This document shows positions 7,997 to 16,667 of a stretch of DNA of 64,000 bases, in pieces. The DNA comes from Mesorhizobium sp. GTDB lineage: Bacteria; Pseudomonadota; Alphaproteobacteria; Rhizobiales; Rhizobiaceae. The stretch is taken from NCBI GenBank assembly GCA_004017275.1, contig SAKE01000005.1, positions 124,001 through 188,000 on the forward strand, written 5' to 3'. The notes below the pieces were generated by a model. The model was given only the letters and a program-made list of their open reading frames with translations, was not told where the DNA came from and searched no databases. Each line of letters begins with the position of its first letter. The first letter of the stretch is position 1. The translations under genes and the position numbers were made by a program.

Positions 7997-8164
7997 GTCT
8001 CCTCCCGTTGCCAGCAAAGACACGCAACGCCGCGTGCAAGGACTGGTTCCTGAGAAGCCACAGGAACCGACGCAAATGGCTGGCGTTTCCGCTGAGATGA
8101 ATGGAGGTGCTCGCATGAGACCGCGCGAGAGGCGTTGGAGCCGCAAGTCAGCCGGTGCGCCAAA

Positions 8165-8560
8165 ATGGAACTGAACGGAGGATGTCTCTGCGGCGAGATC
8201 CGCTTTCGCGTGGGAAGCGAGCCGCGAGTGCATTACTGTCATTGCGACATGTGCCGACGAGCGACGGGCAGTGCATTCGCGGTTCTGGCCTGGGTGCCTT
8301 CCCAAAGCGTGACCTGGATTAACGCGACGCCAACTTATCGCAGGTCGTCGCCGATTGGCCACAGGGGATTCTGCTGCGCCTGCGGATCGCCGCTCAGCCT
8401 TGCCTATGACGCATCGCCCGGCGAGATCGCACTGCATGTTGGCACATTCGACGATCCGGCTCGCCTTGAACCTCGTTACAACTATGGGTCGAGGCAGCGA
8501 CTTGGCTGGATCTGCTGCGGAATAGACCTGCCGCACCACGATGCCGAGGAACGATGGTGA
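8165..8560 (+). CDS. GFA-family (glutathione-dependent formaldehyde-activating-like) zinc protein
   Basis: The 131-residue protein shows the full set of GFA zinc ligands: GGCLCGEIRF at residue 5, HYCHCDMCRR near 27, and CCACGSPL near 75. The founding member condenses formaldehyde with glutathione, although many relatives have other or unknown roles. I chose the ATG at 8165 because MELNGGCLCG is the normal N-terminus; no clear Shine-Dalgarno sequence precedes it. A TTG at 8135 would add 10 residues. Confidence 0.82.
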   Translation: MELNGGCLCGEIRFRVGSEPRVHYCHCDMCRRATGSAFAVLAWVPSQSVTWINATPTYRRSSPIGHRGFCCACGSPLSLAYDASPGEIALHVGTFDDPARLEPRYNYGSRQRLGWICCGIDLPHHDAEERW

Positions 8561-8694
8561 GAGTATGATTGAGACGTGATGACGCGTTCCGAAGAAAAAT
8601 CGGCTCGACATCGGAACAACAGTCTCAGCAACGACTTGGAAATGGAGTTTCATGGCCGTCATCCCTGGGCAATTCGGCGGCCGGGACAGGAGCG

Positions 8695-9114
8695 ATGAGT
8701 ATTTTCTATCGGGCGGCCAAGATTGCAGAGGAGGTCCATGCATCGCAGCGCGACAAGACTGGGCGCCCCTATATCGAGCATTGCCGTCGCGTCGTCGACG
8801 CTGTCGAAACGATGGACCAGAAGGTCGTAGCCTATCTTCATGATGTGCTGGAAAAGGGAGAAGGCTGGAGCCGGGCCAAGCTGGAAGAAGCTGGCTTTGG
8901 CTCGACGATCGCTTCTGCGGTCGACGCCATGTCGCGTCGAGACGGCGAGGACTATTTCACATTCGTGCGGCGCGCAGCATCGAACCCATTGGCACTGCCG
9001 GTAAAACGCGCGGATCTGGAGGACAACATCTGGCAGTCACGGCAGGTTGGGGCATCGCCCGCCAAATACGAAGAGGCCCTGCGCATTCTTGATGAGCGGT
9101 TCTCGGGGCGTTAG
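8695..9114 (+). CDS. HD-domain protein, SpoT/MESH1-like hydrolase fold
   Basis: The 139-residue protein begins MSIFYRAAKIAEEVH and carries the first HD-superfamily signatures: a conserved His in IEHCRRVVDAVET and the HD pair in VAYLHDVLE. This resembles the small stand-alone hydrolase domains related to SpoT/MESH1 and GTP-pyrophosphokinase-like proteins, which cleave (p)ppGpp or NADPH phosphate. Activity here is inference. ACAGGAG lies before the ATG at 8695; the open frame extends to 8569 but without a start signal. Its neighbours are unrelated single genes. Confidence 0.72.
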   Translation: MSIFYRAAKIAEEVHASQRDKTGRPYIEHCRRVVDAVETMDQKVVAYLHDVLEKGEGWSRAKLEEAGFGSTIASAVDAMSRRDGEDYFTFVRRAASNPLALPVKRADLEDNIWQSRQVGASPAKYEEALRILDERFSGR

Positions 9115-9147
9115 CGAGCCGAGGCCCTCACCTCGGCCGAAAGCAAT

Positions 9148-9558
9148 CTATTCCGTGACATGGGGCGTGTGCCGCTTGTCCTCTGCGGGTTCCACATCAA
9201 TGCGCGCCTTTTCCGGATCGAATGCGCCGTGATGTGCAATGGCCCGCGCGGCGGTTTCCGGCGTCTCGTATGCCCACATGAAATCGTCGGCGGAGCTGCC
9301 GACAGCATGGACACGCCAATAGCTCGCGGTGCCCTTCACAGGCGATCGGCTTGTGGTGTTCGTCTTTTCGAAAAGGTCGAGATATATATCCTCGAAAGGG
9401 ATATAGAAGACGGGCTCGCGTCGCTCCTCACGAAGGACTTTTGCCCGTTCCGTGGCTGCGACTATGGCGTCGGAAAATCGCACCGTCACCGTGCCGGCAA
9501 ACGGCTCTATGGCCAATTGGCCAGTATCGTAGCTGGAAATTGCGCCTGAAGTTTGCAT
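9148..9558 (-). CDS. DUF427 domain protein
   Basis: The 136-residue protein matches the DUF427 pattern: a beta-rich start TVTVRFSDAIVAAT, then the signature PVFYIPFEDIYLDL, then CPYKG-like SPVKGTASYW, and YETPETAARAIAHHGAFDP at the end. Function of the family is unknown. The ATG at 9558 follows AAGGGAGAA; a frame to 9588 has no such signal. It is convergent with the HD-domain gene, 33 bases apart. Confidence 0.82.
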   Translation of the reverse strand: MQTSGAISSYDTGQLAIEPFAGTVTVRFSDAIVAATERAKVLREERREPVFYIPFEDIYLDLFEKTNTTSRSPVKGTASYWRVHAVGSSADDFMWAYETPETAARAIAHHGAFDPEKARIDVEPAEDKRHTPHVTE

Positions 9559-9679
9559 CCAAATTCTCCCTTGGTTGCGAGACGACATTTCGGTACGTCA
9601 TGGATGGAGACGAAATGCGCGGCGATGCGTCAGGTTCCGACTTGTGCGATGAAGTCGAATGACGGCCGGCTTCAGCGCT

Positions 9680-10571
9680 CTATTGCTTGCCGTAGCTGGA
9701 AAGAAACGTCGCCAAAAATCGCGAAACCTCATCTGGGGCTTCACGCGTCGGAAAGTGTCCGATGCTATCCAGCAGCACCCGCTTGTAGGGCGCGGTAAAA
9801 TGCTGCTCCAGTCCCTCGGAAGACTGTGGAAAGACAACGCGGTCGTCGCCACCGTGAAGCGTCAGGGTTGGCACCGTGATAATCTTCACCGATGTCTGCC
9901 GGCGAGCGAGCTCGGCATAGCGAGGATCGGGCTCGGCCTCGCCCCAACGAACCCGGTAGGAATGCAGCGTCACATCCGCCCAATCCGGGTTTTCGAAGGA
10001 TCACTGCATCGAAGATGGCATCGTCGAACCATCCCAACGGGCTCCAGGTATCCCATTGGGATCTCGCGAATTCCTTGCCGTTCTTTCGCACGAACTCGGC
10101 GCCGCGTGCCGTCGCCATGAACCATTGATACCAGAATGCTTTCGCCTGTTTAGGCGATGGCGTGGCCGGCTTGCCCGGTTGCCAGCCAAGCGACAACGCG
10201 GCGCAGCACTTTATGCGGTCCGGGAAAACCGACGCCAGCAGGTAGGAGATTCGAGCGCCCCAATCGTGCCCGACGACTACAAAGCGGCTGAGGCCAAGCG
10301 CATCGGCAAAGTCCAGCACATCCTGCGCCATCGCGGCAATCTCGCCTGAGCGCATGATCTCTTTTGACAGGAACGATGTCGGACCAAAGCCTCGCAACCA
10401 AGGCGAAAACGTCCGAAAGCCAGCTTCATGGAGGACCGGCGAAATGCGAGCGTATGTCGTCGCGTCGTCGGGCCAGCCATGCAACAGGACAACCGGGGCA
10501 CCGTCCTGCGGTCCACCATTGAGATAGGCGACGCGCAGGAGAGGTGTGTCGCAATGTGAGATGAAGTTCAT
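9680..10571 (-). pseudogene. alpha/beta hydrolase (epoxide hydrolase/dehalogenase-like), frameshifted
   Basis: The first frame (from 10571) encodes MNFISHCDTPLLRVAYLNGG, then the oxyanion motif LLHGWPDD, and the nucleophile motif VVGHDWGARIS. At about 10000-10010 it loses homology. The adjacent frame continues SFENPDWADVTLHSYRVRW, the acid region LTLHGGDDRVV, and the catalytic histidine IGHFPTREAP, ending at 9680. One frameshift thus splits an otherwise complete gene of about 295 codons. It may be a true mutation or a sequencing error. The start overlaps the stop of the upstream lipoprotein gene (ATGA), so both belong to one operon. Confidence 0.82.
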
Positions 10572-10747
10572 TTGTTCTGAGGCACGGTAGCTGCTGGCTG
10601 GCCAGTCGTGGATTTGGCTCTGGCGTCCTGGTCAACCGGCAGGTTCTTATTGACTGTGCCGGTATTGGCTTTCGTCGGCTCGGTGCTGTTGTCACAGGCG
10701 GCAAGTGCAAGACCGGTTACTACGCCCGGCAATGACAAGGTTCTCAT
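10568..10747 (-). CDS. small lipoprotein
   Basis: A 59-residue protein starts at 10747 behind AGGAGG. It begins MRTLSLPGVVTGLALAACDN, giving a lipobox LAAC with the lipidated Cys at about position 18, followed by a short Thr/Asn/Pro-rich hydrophilic tail. The signal lacks a strong hydrophobic run but fits small alphaproteobacterial lipoproteins. Its stop codon overlaps the ATG of the alpha/beta hydrolase gene. Function unknown. Confidence 0.7.
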   Translation of the reverse strand: MRTLSLPGVVTGLALAACDNSTEPTKANTGTVNKNLPVDQDARAKSTTGQPAATVPQNK

Positions 10748-11153
10748 TGTCGAAACCTCCTCTTGATATCGACAAACGACGCTCCGGCGTATTGGTTGCC
10801 TGGCCGGGCCGTCAATACGCGCTGATCGCGTACTCGCGTCCGCGCTGCTTTGGCTTGGCTTTTCATCCTCCCTCTCTCAGGGAGGTTCCGCCGCGCTTCG
10901 CAAATTCAGCAGGAGTCGGTGTTGACCGCGTTGCTTTGCCGTACGCTCGCTGCGAGGTGTTAAGTGCACCCTCGGAGACCAAACACTCGTGTTGGGGGCT
11001 TGGCTGGCAGACATCGGCATCGCCGCGCTCGCCCTGGCGGCAAGCAACTGAAAGAACCCGGGACACCGTTACCCTTGAACTGGCGAGCGAAAATATTCCG
11101 AGCGCAATGCCGCGCCGTCGGAGTTCGGCGACTTTTGACGTCTTCAACATCCG
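10748..11153. other. non-coding or degraded stretch
   Basis: About 400 bases without a convincing gene. Open frames on both strands exist but show no start signals or domains. It sits between the lipoprotein gene promoter (minus strand) and a recombinase remnant, so it may hold unrecognisable mobile-element debris. Confidence 0.4.
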
Positions 11154-11475
11154 TCATGTGGGCGGCAGCCTTTGTACATGGATGCCTGGTGCGATTTCGA
11201 GCAGCCGCGTCGCTTCCTCCACGTTGAGCACGCCAGGCAGCTTGCGCTGATATCTCATGATCACCAGCACACGCCCCAGATCCTGCCGCTTCAGCGTCAC
11301 GAGGAACAGGAACCGCAATGCCGAGACCGCGCCATTGATCGTTGCAGGGCCGATGCCGCTCTCATGCTGATGCAGCTGGAATCGACGGATGTCCTCAGCC
11401 GTCGCGGTATCTGGCGGCCAAGGAACACAGCGAAGCGCCGGACGTGACGAACGTAGCCCTGCTGGGTATGAGAGC
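11154..11475 (-). pseudogene. tyrosine-recombinase remnant (N-terminal SAM-like domain only)
   Basis: Read on the minus strand, one frame gives SHTQQGYVRHVRRFAVFLGR; after a frameshift near 11420 the next gives PDTATAEDIRRFQLHQHESG, then GPATINGAVSALRFLFLVTL and LNVEEATRLLEIAPGI. This is the core-binding domain of XerC-like integrases that accompany IS91-type and similar elements. The whole catalytic domain (Arg...His-x-x-Arg...Tyr) is missing. It cannot be active and marks a past mobile element in this stretch. Confidence 0.8.
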
Positions 11476-11650
11476 CCACGGCCACGCATGAGGAGTGCGA
11501 TCGGACGCAAAACCGCGTGTAATGAAGAGGGCGATCGACCCGCCGAGGGCAAGCGTAAGCGCGATAACAGACGGCAGCCGCCAGCGTATTTAGACTCGCC
11601 AAAGCCGGCACATCCGATCCGACGGCGTGCCTATATGCGACGGGGGCTCA

Positions 11651-12376
11651 TCATTTCTTGTTCGCTGTGCGATGTGTAGCGGCAAAGTCTGCCAGGGTTG
11701 GAAAATGACCTCCAACTTTCGGCTGGACGACAGGACGTTTCGTTGCACCTGATCCCTCCATCCCAAACCGGCGATCAATCCAAACGCTGGCAAGTCCGAT
11801 ATTCTCTGCGGGCGCATGATCATGAAACAAGCTCTGAGCCACATGAAGGACTTCGCCTTGCTGAATGCCCAGATCTTGTTTGAGCCTGTCGAACAGAAAG
11901 CGAAAATTATTGGGATCCGGCTTGTAGCTGCCAATATCCTCCGCGGTATAAACGGCGTCGAAGGTCACGCCGAGCTTACGACTTGAAGCTGCGAAACTGC
12001 GGCCATCGACATTGGACAATACGACCAAGCGGAAGTGCTGTTTCAAATAGGCAAGCGCCTCCCTGGAATCGGGAAAGGCAGGCCAGTCAGGCACCGAGGC
12101 GCCGAAACGTTCATGCAGATCGGCCTGCGCAGCGATCCCCCAATGTCGAGCTAGCCTTGCGTGCACCACCGCCAACAGTGTTCTGTATTGCAAGGAAGGC
12201 GTCTCGGCTTCCTGCCGCGTCTCAAATTCTCCATAAGTTTCCAACGCCTCTTCTAGACCAATTTCGCGATTTGCGATGCTCAGGAGCGGTTGAAGCGCAT
12301 TCCAAATCCCCGTCTCCCAGTCGATCAGCGTGCCATAGACGTCGAATGTCAATGCTTTGAAACGAGCCAGATCCAT
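11651..12376 (-). CDS. haloacid dehalogenase, type II-like (HAD superfamily)
   Basis: The 241-residue protein has HAD motif I FDVYGTLIDWE (Asp nucleophile near residue 12), motif II VVLSNVDGRS, motif III with Lys in SYKPDPNNF, and a divergent final acidic region. Subfamily IA with the L-2-haloacid dehalogenase pattern is likely, but many such proteins are general phosphatases. In the usual motif VAQSxxHD, the protein shows HVAQSLFHDHAPA, which strongly favours the type II dehalogenase group. I chose ATG 12376 because GAGGATC lies eight bases upstream; a GTG at 12391 overlaps that signal. An AraC regulator lies just upstream in the same orientation. Confidence 0.82.
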   Translation of the reverse strand: MDLARFKALTFDVYGTLIDWETGIWNALQPLLSIANREIGLEEALETYGEFETRQEAETPSLQYRTLLAVVHARLARHWGIAAQADLHERFGASVPDWPAFPDSREALAYLKQHFRLVVLSNVDGRSFAASSRKLGVTFDAVYTAEDIGSYKPDPNNFRFLFDRLKQDLGIQQGEVLHVAQSLFHDHAPAENIGLASVWIDRRFGMEGSGATKRPVVQPKVGGHFPTLADFAATHRTANKK

Positions 12377-12454
12377 ATCGTTGATCCTCACAAACTCAAT
12401 TTCACATTTTTTAGCGTCGTACGAGGCCGATGTCTTGACAAAGCCTCCTGGGTT

Positions 12455-13207
12455 TTAGGCTTTTCCTACCGTTCTTCCGAGCAGTTTTCGGCGAATTTCG
12501 GCCGGCGTTGCGTTTCGCTCTCGCCGCATGGCGCGCGTCAAGGCGCTTTGGTCGGAGTGACCACTAAAAATCGCGATATCCGCGATGGAAAGGCGCGGAT
12601 CGGCAAGCATCTTTTCAGCTGCATCGAGCCGCATGGCGACCAAATGCGCGTGCGGACTGGTCGCACGTCGCCTGGTAAAGGACTGATGCAGGCGGGTCGG
12701 GCTCAGCCCTGCGGCTTGCGCAATATCGGCAATCCGGATTGGATCGGCGAGCTTTCTTTCCATGAACGCAGTGGCTCTTCTGACAGCAAGCTCTGCGCGA
12801 TCTGGGCGATCGCCGCGGGGAGTGATGCGATCCAGAAGCAATCTGGACCAGGCGTCTCTTAGCGAGGTAGAAAGTTCCTGCTGTGTCCCGAGCGCTGCCA
12901 TATAGTCGATCAGGCCGTGAACCTCGCGGCCGATTGTGAAGAATGCGGGCATGTCTTCTTCAATCTCTCGGCCGCCGATGCAGGACGGCAGGTCCAGGAC
13001 AACGAAACAATCCGCTTGCTTGGCGTAAAACGCGTGACGGCAACCTGCAGAGACAAATGCACCGATGCTGTCGGAAACCCGTCCTGAACTGTGCCCAAGA
13101 TCGATCTCGAGTGCACCGGAAATAGGCAGGATCACCTGATGATAGTCGTGCTGGTGTCGCTCGATCACCCCTGAATATCTCCGGATTTCAACAACCGTCT
13201 CGTTCAT
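12455..13207 (-). CDS. AraC-family transcriptional regulator
   Basis: The 250-residue protein has an N-terminal cupin-like sensor (ERHQHDYHQVILPISGALEI) and a C-terminal AraC double helix-turn-helix from about residue 150 (ADIAQAAGLSPTRLHQSFTR and IADIAIFSGHSDQSALTRAM). It ends close to the canonical P-A-E-I-R-R. It is in the same direction as the haloacid dehalogenase, 78 bases apart, and could control it. Ligand unknown. Confidence 0.88.
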   Translation of the reverse strand: MNETVVEIRRYSGVIERHQHDYHQVILPISGALEIDLGHSSGRVSDSIGAFVSAGCRHAFYAKQADCFVVLDLPSCIGGREIEEDMPAFFTIGREVHGLIDYMAALGTQQELSTSLRDAWSRLLLDRITPRGDRPDRAELAVRRATAFMERKLADPIRIADIAQAAGLSPTRLHQSFTRRRATSPHAHLVAMRLDAAEKMLADPRLSIADIAIFSGHSDQSALTRAMRRERNATPAEIRRKLLGRTVGKA

Positions 13208-13480
13208 CGATAAGTCCTGCGTCAGCGTAGGGCATTGCTATTGGTGATGGGCGCGGTCATTGGCAGCTAAGATCTGGACCCCGCGTGCTTACCCACCCCG
13301 CTCTCCATCTCAATATCAACGGCACCTGACGAAACGAAAGGCTTAGCGGCTCGCCATTTCGAAACTTCCTGGAATTTCCCCCGCTTTGAGGCTGTTTGCG
13401 CACGGCCGTCGGTCAGCGACCTGCCGAAGCACACCGCCCCCTCTTGCTTGAAGCGCAGAAGAGCGCCCCTCTCGCAGTAT
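13208..13480. other. intergenic stretch upstream of the AraC gene
   Basis: No supported gene. It should hold the AraC promoter (minus strand, near 13210-13270) and the end of the DUF3313 transcript. I see no terminator hairpin or repeat. Confidence 0.35.
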
Positions 13481-14328
13481 CTATTTTCTGAAAGCTGCGG
13501 CCCCTTTGTCGGTCCAGCTGGGCGGCAGGCCAAATCGGGCGGCGACGATTCCAGGTATGCCGGGAGCCGTTCCGAACGCCCTGCAGGCGTCATATTTCGG
13601 GTTGCCACCGAGCGAGGCTCGTAGTTTCTGCATCGATGGTATCGCCAGTGTTCTGTTGAACGGGTCGTTGCCCTTGATCAGCATGCGGCTGAAGTCTGCG
13701 GCGAAGGCCGAGGAGAGAGAGTACGCGTCGCCGACAGCCGACACCCGGGCCTTTGTCGTGATCATATTGGCACCGCGCGACCAGAGCATCGCGGCCCTTT
13801 GCGACCATCCTTGTCGACGGCCTCGGCCTCGATGGCCAAACCACCGAGGCCGATCGGAAGACGCGGGATCGGAACCCCGAGGTCTGCCACCGAGGCGCCG
13901 AGCGACGCAACGATGGAACCCGCCGCTGCCGTACGATTGGTCGCAACGATGTCGGTGACCGTTGCGTGGATGACGAGGTCTGCTGGCTGGCTCTGGGCCA
14001 CGACCCTGAAGCGGTCACTAAGATCGGTGCAGATCGCCCGGTCGATCGCGTTGGTGACAAGCGCCAAGTCTTTGGCATCGAAGCCACGGCTGCCAATTTG
14101 TGTCGACGTCGGTTCGATACGCGCCGTTTGTGCGGCGAGCACCGGCGCCGAATCCACACGCAATTTCGCTTTCGTGAGGGTGCCGCCCGATGGGCTCAAT
14201 CCGGCTTGGGAGCTGAGGGACGTGCCCTCGGTCAAGGGGACGCTTGTGCAGGCGGACAACCATAAGAACAGGGCTACGCAGAACGCTGCCCGCGACCACA
14301 TTTCCAATCGCAGAAACTTAAAGACCAT
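13481..14328 (-). pseudogene. DUF3313 lipoprotein, frameshifted
   Basis: The N-terminal frame from 14328 has a lipoprotein signal (hydrophobic run ending LWLSAC, Cys at about 27), then DLALVTNAIDRAICTDLSDR and VPIPRLPIGLGGLAIEAEAV. Homology then switches near 13791 to another frame reading MLWSRGANMITTKARVSAVG, GDAYSLSSAFAADFSRML, ending at 13481. The pattern is that of DUF3313 proteins. The break is within CGCAAAGGGCCGCGATG, which would be in frame if two bases were removed. Mutation or sequencing error are both possible. A tandem operator-like sequence, shared with the methyltransferase gene, lies 50-91 bases before the start. Confidence 0.8.
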
Positions 14329-14377
14329 TGCAGAGCCGCCTGAACCCGGATCGAGGACTCAGGCTTTACCGAGCCCA

Positions 14378-14419
14378 GCGTTAATGGCGGTAAGGCCCGT
14401 GTAAAGTTGGGTAAAACTT
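14378..14419 (-). promoter_or_regulatory. operator-like tandem element, copy A (upstream of DUF3313 gene)
   Basis: The 42 bases contain TAA-centred half sites spaced 9-11 bases apart, with core GTGTAAAGTTGGGTAAAA at 14399-14416 on the plus strand. Thirty-six of 42 bases match the element at 15334-15375, and 16 of 18 core bases match a third site at 17418-17435. Head-to-tail sites about one helix turn apart are typical of OmpR/PhoB-family response regulators. It lies 50 bases before the DUF3313 start codon. The binding protein is inferred to be the nearby response regulator. Confidence 0.65.
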
Positions 14420-14648
14420 ACGATCATTGTCGATTTTCAGCCGATGCGTATATGGTTGATGCTGGAAAGCTGCCGTCCACAGTGCTGCTACTGCAGGGGG
14501 GATGAATGTTCCGCCGCTACAAGCGGATTTGAGGTCCGTTACGCGGGTCCGCGATTTCCCTTTATCGCAACCTGCTGTGTTCCCGTGACTTGCTTGGGAA
14601 CGGCACGAAAAGCTGACGAAGCTCTTTTCTAGGGCGACAGATCAGCTG
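14420..14648. other. intergenic stretch downstream of the methyltransferase gene
   Basis: No supported gene in 229 bases. A plus-strand frame of 62 codons at 14444-14632 has an implausible Cys-rich composition and no start signal. The methyltransferase transcript ends at its right edge and the DUF3313 promoter lies at its left. Confidence 0.35.
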
Positions 14649-15278
14649 TCAAAAAAGGCGCCACATCGGGTCAAGCAGTTCTGCAAATTGGAGCGACTTG
14701 ATTAATTCAGCCGCGGGGATTGCGAGAAGAAAGCAGGAACTGTCGATAGCGGTACGCTTCAGCGCAGCCGGCGTGAATGTTGTGGGGGATTGATAAGCGC
14801 TGTCGCCGGCACTTCGCCTAACGCGCGGGAAGAAGGCGGGGACCTCTTGGCAATATTTCCTGTAGGCATCGCCGAAAAGCTCGTCCAGAGCAAGCGCTTC
14901 GCGGGACGAGACATAAGCGAACACCACATAGCCAAACAGAAAATAGATGGCCGCAATCACGAGCGAGCCGAAGGTCAGGCCGATGCCGGCAAGTCCAAGT
15001 GAAGAGAAGAAGTACAACGGATTGCGAGTGTATTGGTAGGGACCGTTCGCAATGAGCTCGCGATTCTTGCGACCGCCTATATACAGCGATGCCCAGCACC
15101 GCCCACCAACACATATGATGATGAATGCGTAGCCCATAATTTCAATTCCCTGGCGGGACAGACTCCACGGCGACCACGCACTCTGCGCGAAAAGGATTGG
15201 CACTAAAAGTAACGGAGCGACGAGCCAGAAGAACCGCATCCTCTTGCTCTGCTGAAATGCCGCTGTGGTCTCCGACAT
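14649..15278 (-). CDS. isoprenylcysteine carboxyl methyltransferase (ICMT)/PEMT-family membrane protein
   Basis: The protein has four to five membrane segments, with the family's C-terminal SAM-binding signature: LIANGPYQYTRNPLYFFSSL, then the acidic ALALDELFGDAYRKYCQEVP and FFPR. These features define the ICMT/phospholipid methyltransferase-like group, which methylate lipids or small molecules at the membrane. It ends with an unusual 45-residue extra tail. I chose ATG 15278 (MSETTAAF), which places it at the same distance from operator copy B as the DUF3313 start is from copy A. It follows the histidine-kinase gene in the same direction. Substrate unknown. Confidence 0.75.
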   Translation of the reverse strand: MSETTAAFQQSKRMRFFWLVAPLLLVPILFAQSAWSPWSLSRQGIEIMGYAFIIICVGGRCWASLYIGGRKNRELIANGPYQYTRNPLYFFSSLGLAGIGLTFGSLVIAAIYFLFGYVVFAYVSSREALALDELFGDAYRKYCQEVPAFFPRVRRSAGDSAYQSPTTFTPAALKRTAIDSSCFLLAIPAAELIKSLQFAELLDPMWRLF

Positions 15279-15333
15279 TGGGCCGCTCTCTCTCACTTGA
15301 AACCAGGATCAAGGTTCAGCCATAGCGACGCCG

Positions 15334-15375
15334 GCGTTAATGCCGGTAAAGGCAATGTAAAGTTCGGTAAAACTT
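15334..15375 (-). promoter_or_regulatory. operator-like tandem element, copy B (upstream of methyltransferase gene)
   Basis: This element has the core ATGTAAAGTTCGGTAAAA at 15355-15372 and is 36/42 identical to copy A. It lies between the stop of the histidine-kinase gene and the methyltransferase start, 55 bases before ATG 15278. The similarity extends toward both start codons (GGATC-A/G-AGG is shared), so the two promoters may derive from one ancestor. Confidence 0.65.
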
Positions 15376-15379
15376 GAGA

Positions 15380-16666
15380 TTAGCTTCGATCGTTCAACGG
15401 ACCGTACACTGCCGCCTGTCGAGGGATTTCCAATATGACGATCAAGCCGCCGACATCCGCTAGCGACGCGTATACTCGTCCGCCATGGCGCTCTATGGCC
15501 TGTCTGGCGATGGCCAAGCCAAGACCATACCCTGTTCTTGGTAAGGCGTCGTCGCCACGTGAGAACGGCTGGAAGATCCGTTCCAGTTCGCCTCGGCGGA
15601 CACCCGGCCCCTGGTCCGCGACGCATACTTTAAGAAGATCAGCTGTCTTCTCGCATTGCACTGTGATTTGCGAATGTTCGCTGGTGTATTTGATGGCGTT
15701 GCGAATAACGTTTTCCAGCGCCCGGCAGATCAGTTCACCTTCGACCTCGGCAAGGAAGCTGTCGTCAACATTGGTGGTAATGGAGACGTCGCGTGCCTGG
15801 GCTTCGAATGCAGCGTCACCTAGAATTTCGTTCAGGAGGTCAATGATATCCACGGTCTGCGTCTTCAGTGGAAGACGGGAACCGGCTGTCAGTCTGGCGA
15901 GAGTCAGCACTTCGCCGACCAGCGCATCGAGCCGTTCGATCTCTCGGTCCATGCGATCGAGCATGGTATCGAGTTTAGCCGGGCTTTGCCGAAGGACACC
16001 CCCAACCGCCTGCAGACGCGACAGCGGGGAGCGCAGTTCATGAGACACGTCGTGGAAAAGTCTCTGCTGCGTATCTTGCAGGTCCTGCAACCGTGCCGCG
16101 CTGGAATCGAAATCGTGAGCGAGCGAGGACACCTCGTCCTTTCGCCCCGCCATCTTGTGCCCGATGCGGATGTCGAAACGACCCTGGGCAAGTGCGCTCA
16201 AGCCGTCGCGAAGGTGCACGACAGGCCGGATGAGATGTAGGGCGAGCGCCGCCGCCGATATCGCACTCGAGATTAGAATACCGAACCCCGGTACGAAGGG
16301 GCCGAGCTTGTCGAGAACGACACTGTATTGCCCAGGCATGGAGATCCGGTAGCAAATCCCATCCTTCAGAACGGTTCTTGTCTCCGCATTCCTATCGGTG
16401 CATGCGCCGGGCTCCGTGTTCTCGGAGATCGCGAGGCCAACAGCTACCGTGTCTCCGCTTGCACGGGCAAAGCGCCTAGCTGCCTCTTCCCCCTCCACGA
16501 CAAGGATGTTTTCAGTCAGGTCGAGAATGACTTCCCGCTTTTGACGTTCCAGTTTCGAAACGGACGGAAGCGTCTCAAAGAAGTCGAGCGTCAGGATTAT
16601 GACCATAACGGATCCGGCAAGCGCCAGCCAGATTATCAGGAAGAACTTCGTAAAAAGTCGGGGCAT
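15380..16666 (-). CDS. sensor histidine kinase, CpxA/EnvZ-like
   Basis: The 428-residue protein has membrane segments at about residues 8-30 and 126-147 flanking a periplasmic sensor domain of roughly 95 residues with Cys at 89 and 105. A HAMP linker (150-205) is followed by the H box RLFHDVSHELRSPLSRL with His 209, the N box ENVIRNAIKYT, G1 VADQGPGV and G2 GYGLGLAIARQAIERHGG. It is the partner of the response regulator just upstream; a single base separates that stop from this ATG. The two periplasmic cysteines could form a disulphide. Signal unknown; envelope or redox stress is a reasonable guess. Confidence 0.92.
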   Translation of the reverse strand: MPRLFTKFFLIIWLALAGSVMVIILTLDFFETLPSVSKLERQKREVILDLTENILVVEGEEAARRFARASGDTVAVGLAISENTEPGACTDRNAETRTVLKDGICYRISMPGQYSVVLDKLGPFVPGFGILISSAISAAALALHLIRPVVHLRDGLSALAQGRFDIRIGHKMAGRKDEVSSLAHDFDSSAARLQDLQDTQQRLFHDVSHELRSPLSRLQAVGGVLRQSPAKLDTMLDRMDREIERLDALVGEVLTLARLTAGSRLPLKTQTVDIIDLLNEILGDAAFEAQARDVSITTNVDDSFLAEVEGELICRALENVIRNAIKYTSEHSQITVQCEKTADLLKVCVADQGPGVRRGELERIFQPFSRGDDALPRTGYGLGLAIARQAIERHGGRVYASLADVGGLIVILEIPRQAAVYGPLNDRS

Positions 16667-16667
16667 G

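Noticed and set aside
14444..14632. Plus-strand 62-codon frame with many cysteines
   Set aside because: No Shine-Dalgarno sequence, no similarity, and it lies between two minus-strand transcripts.
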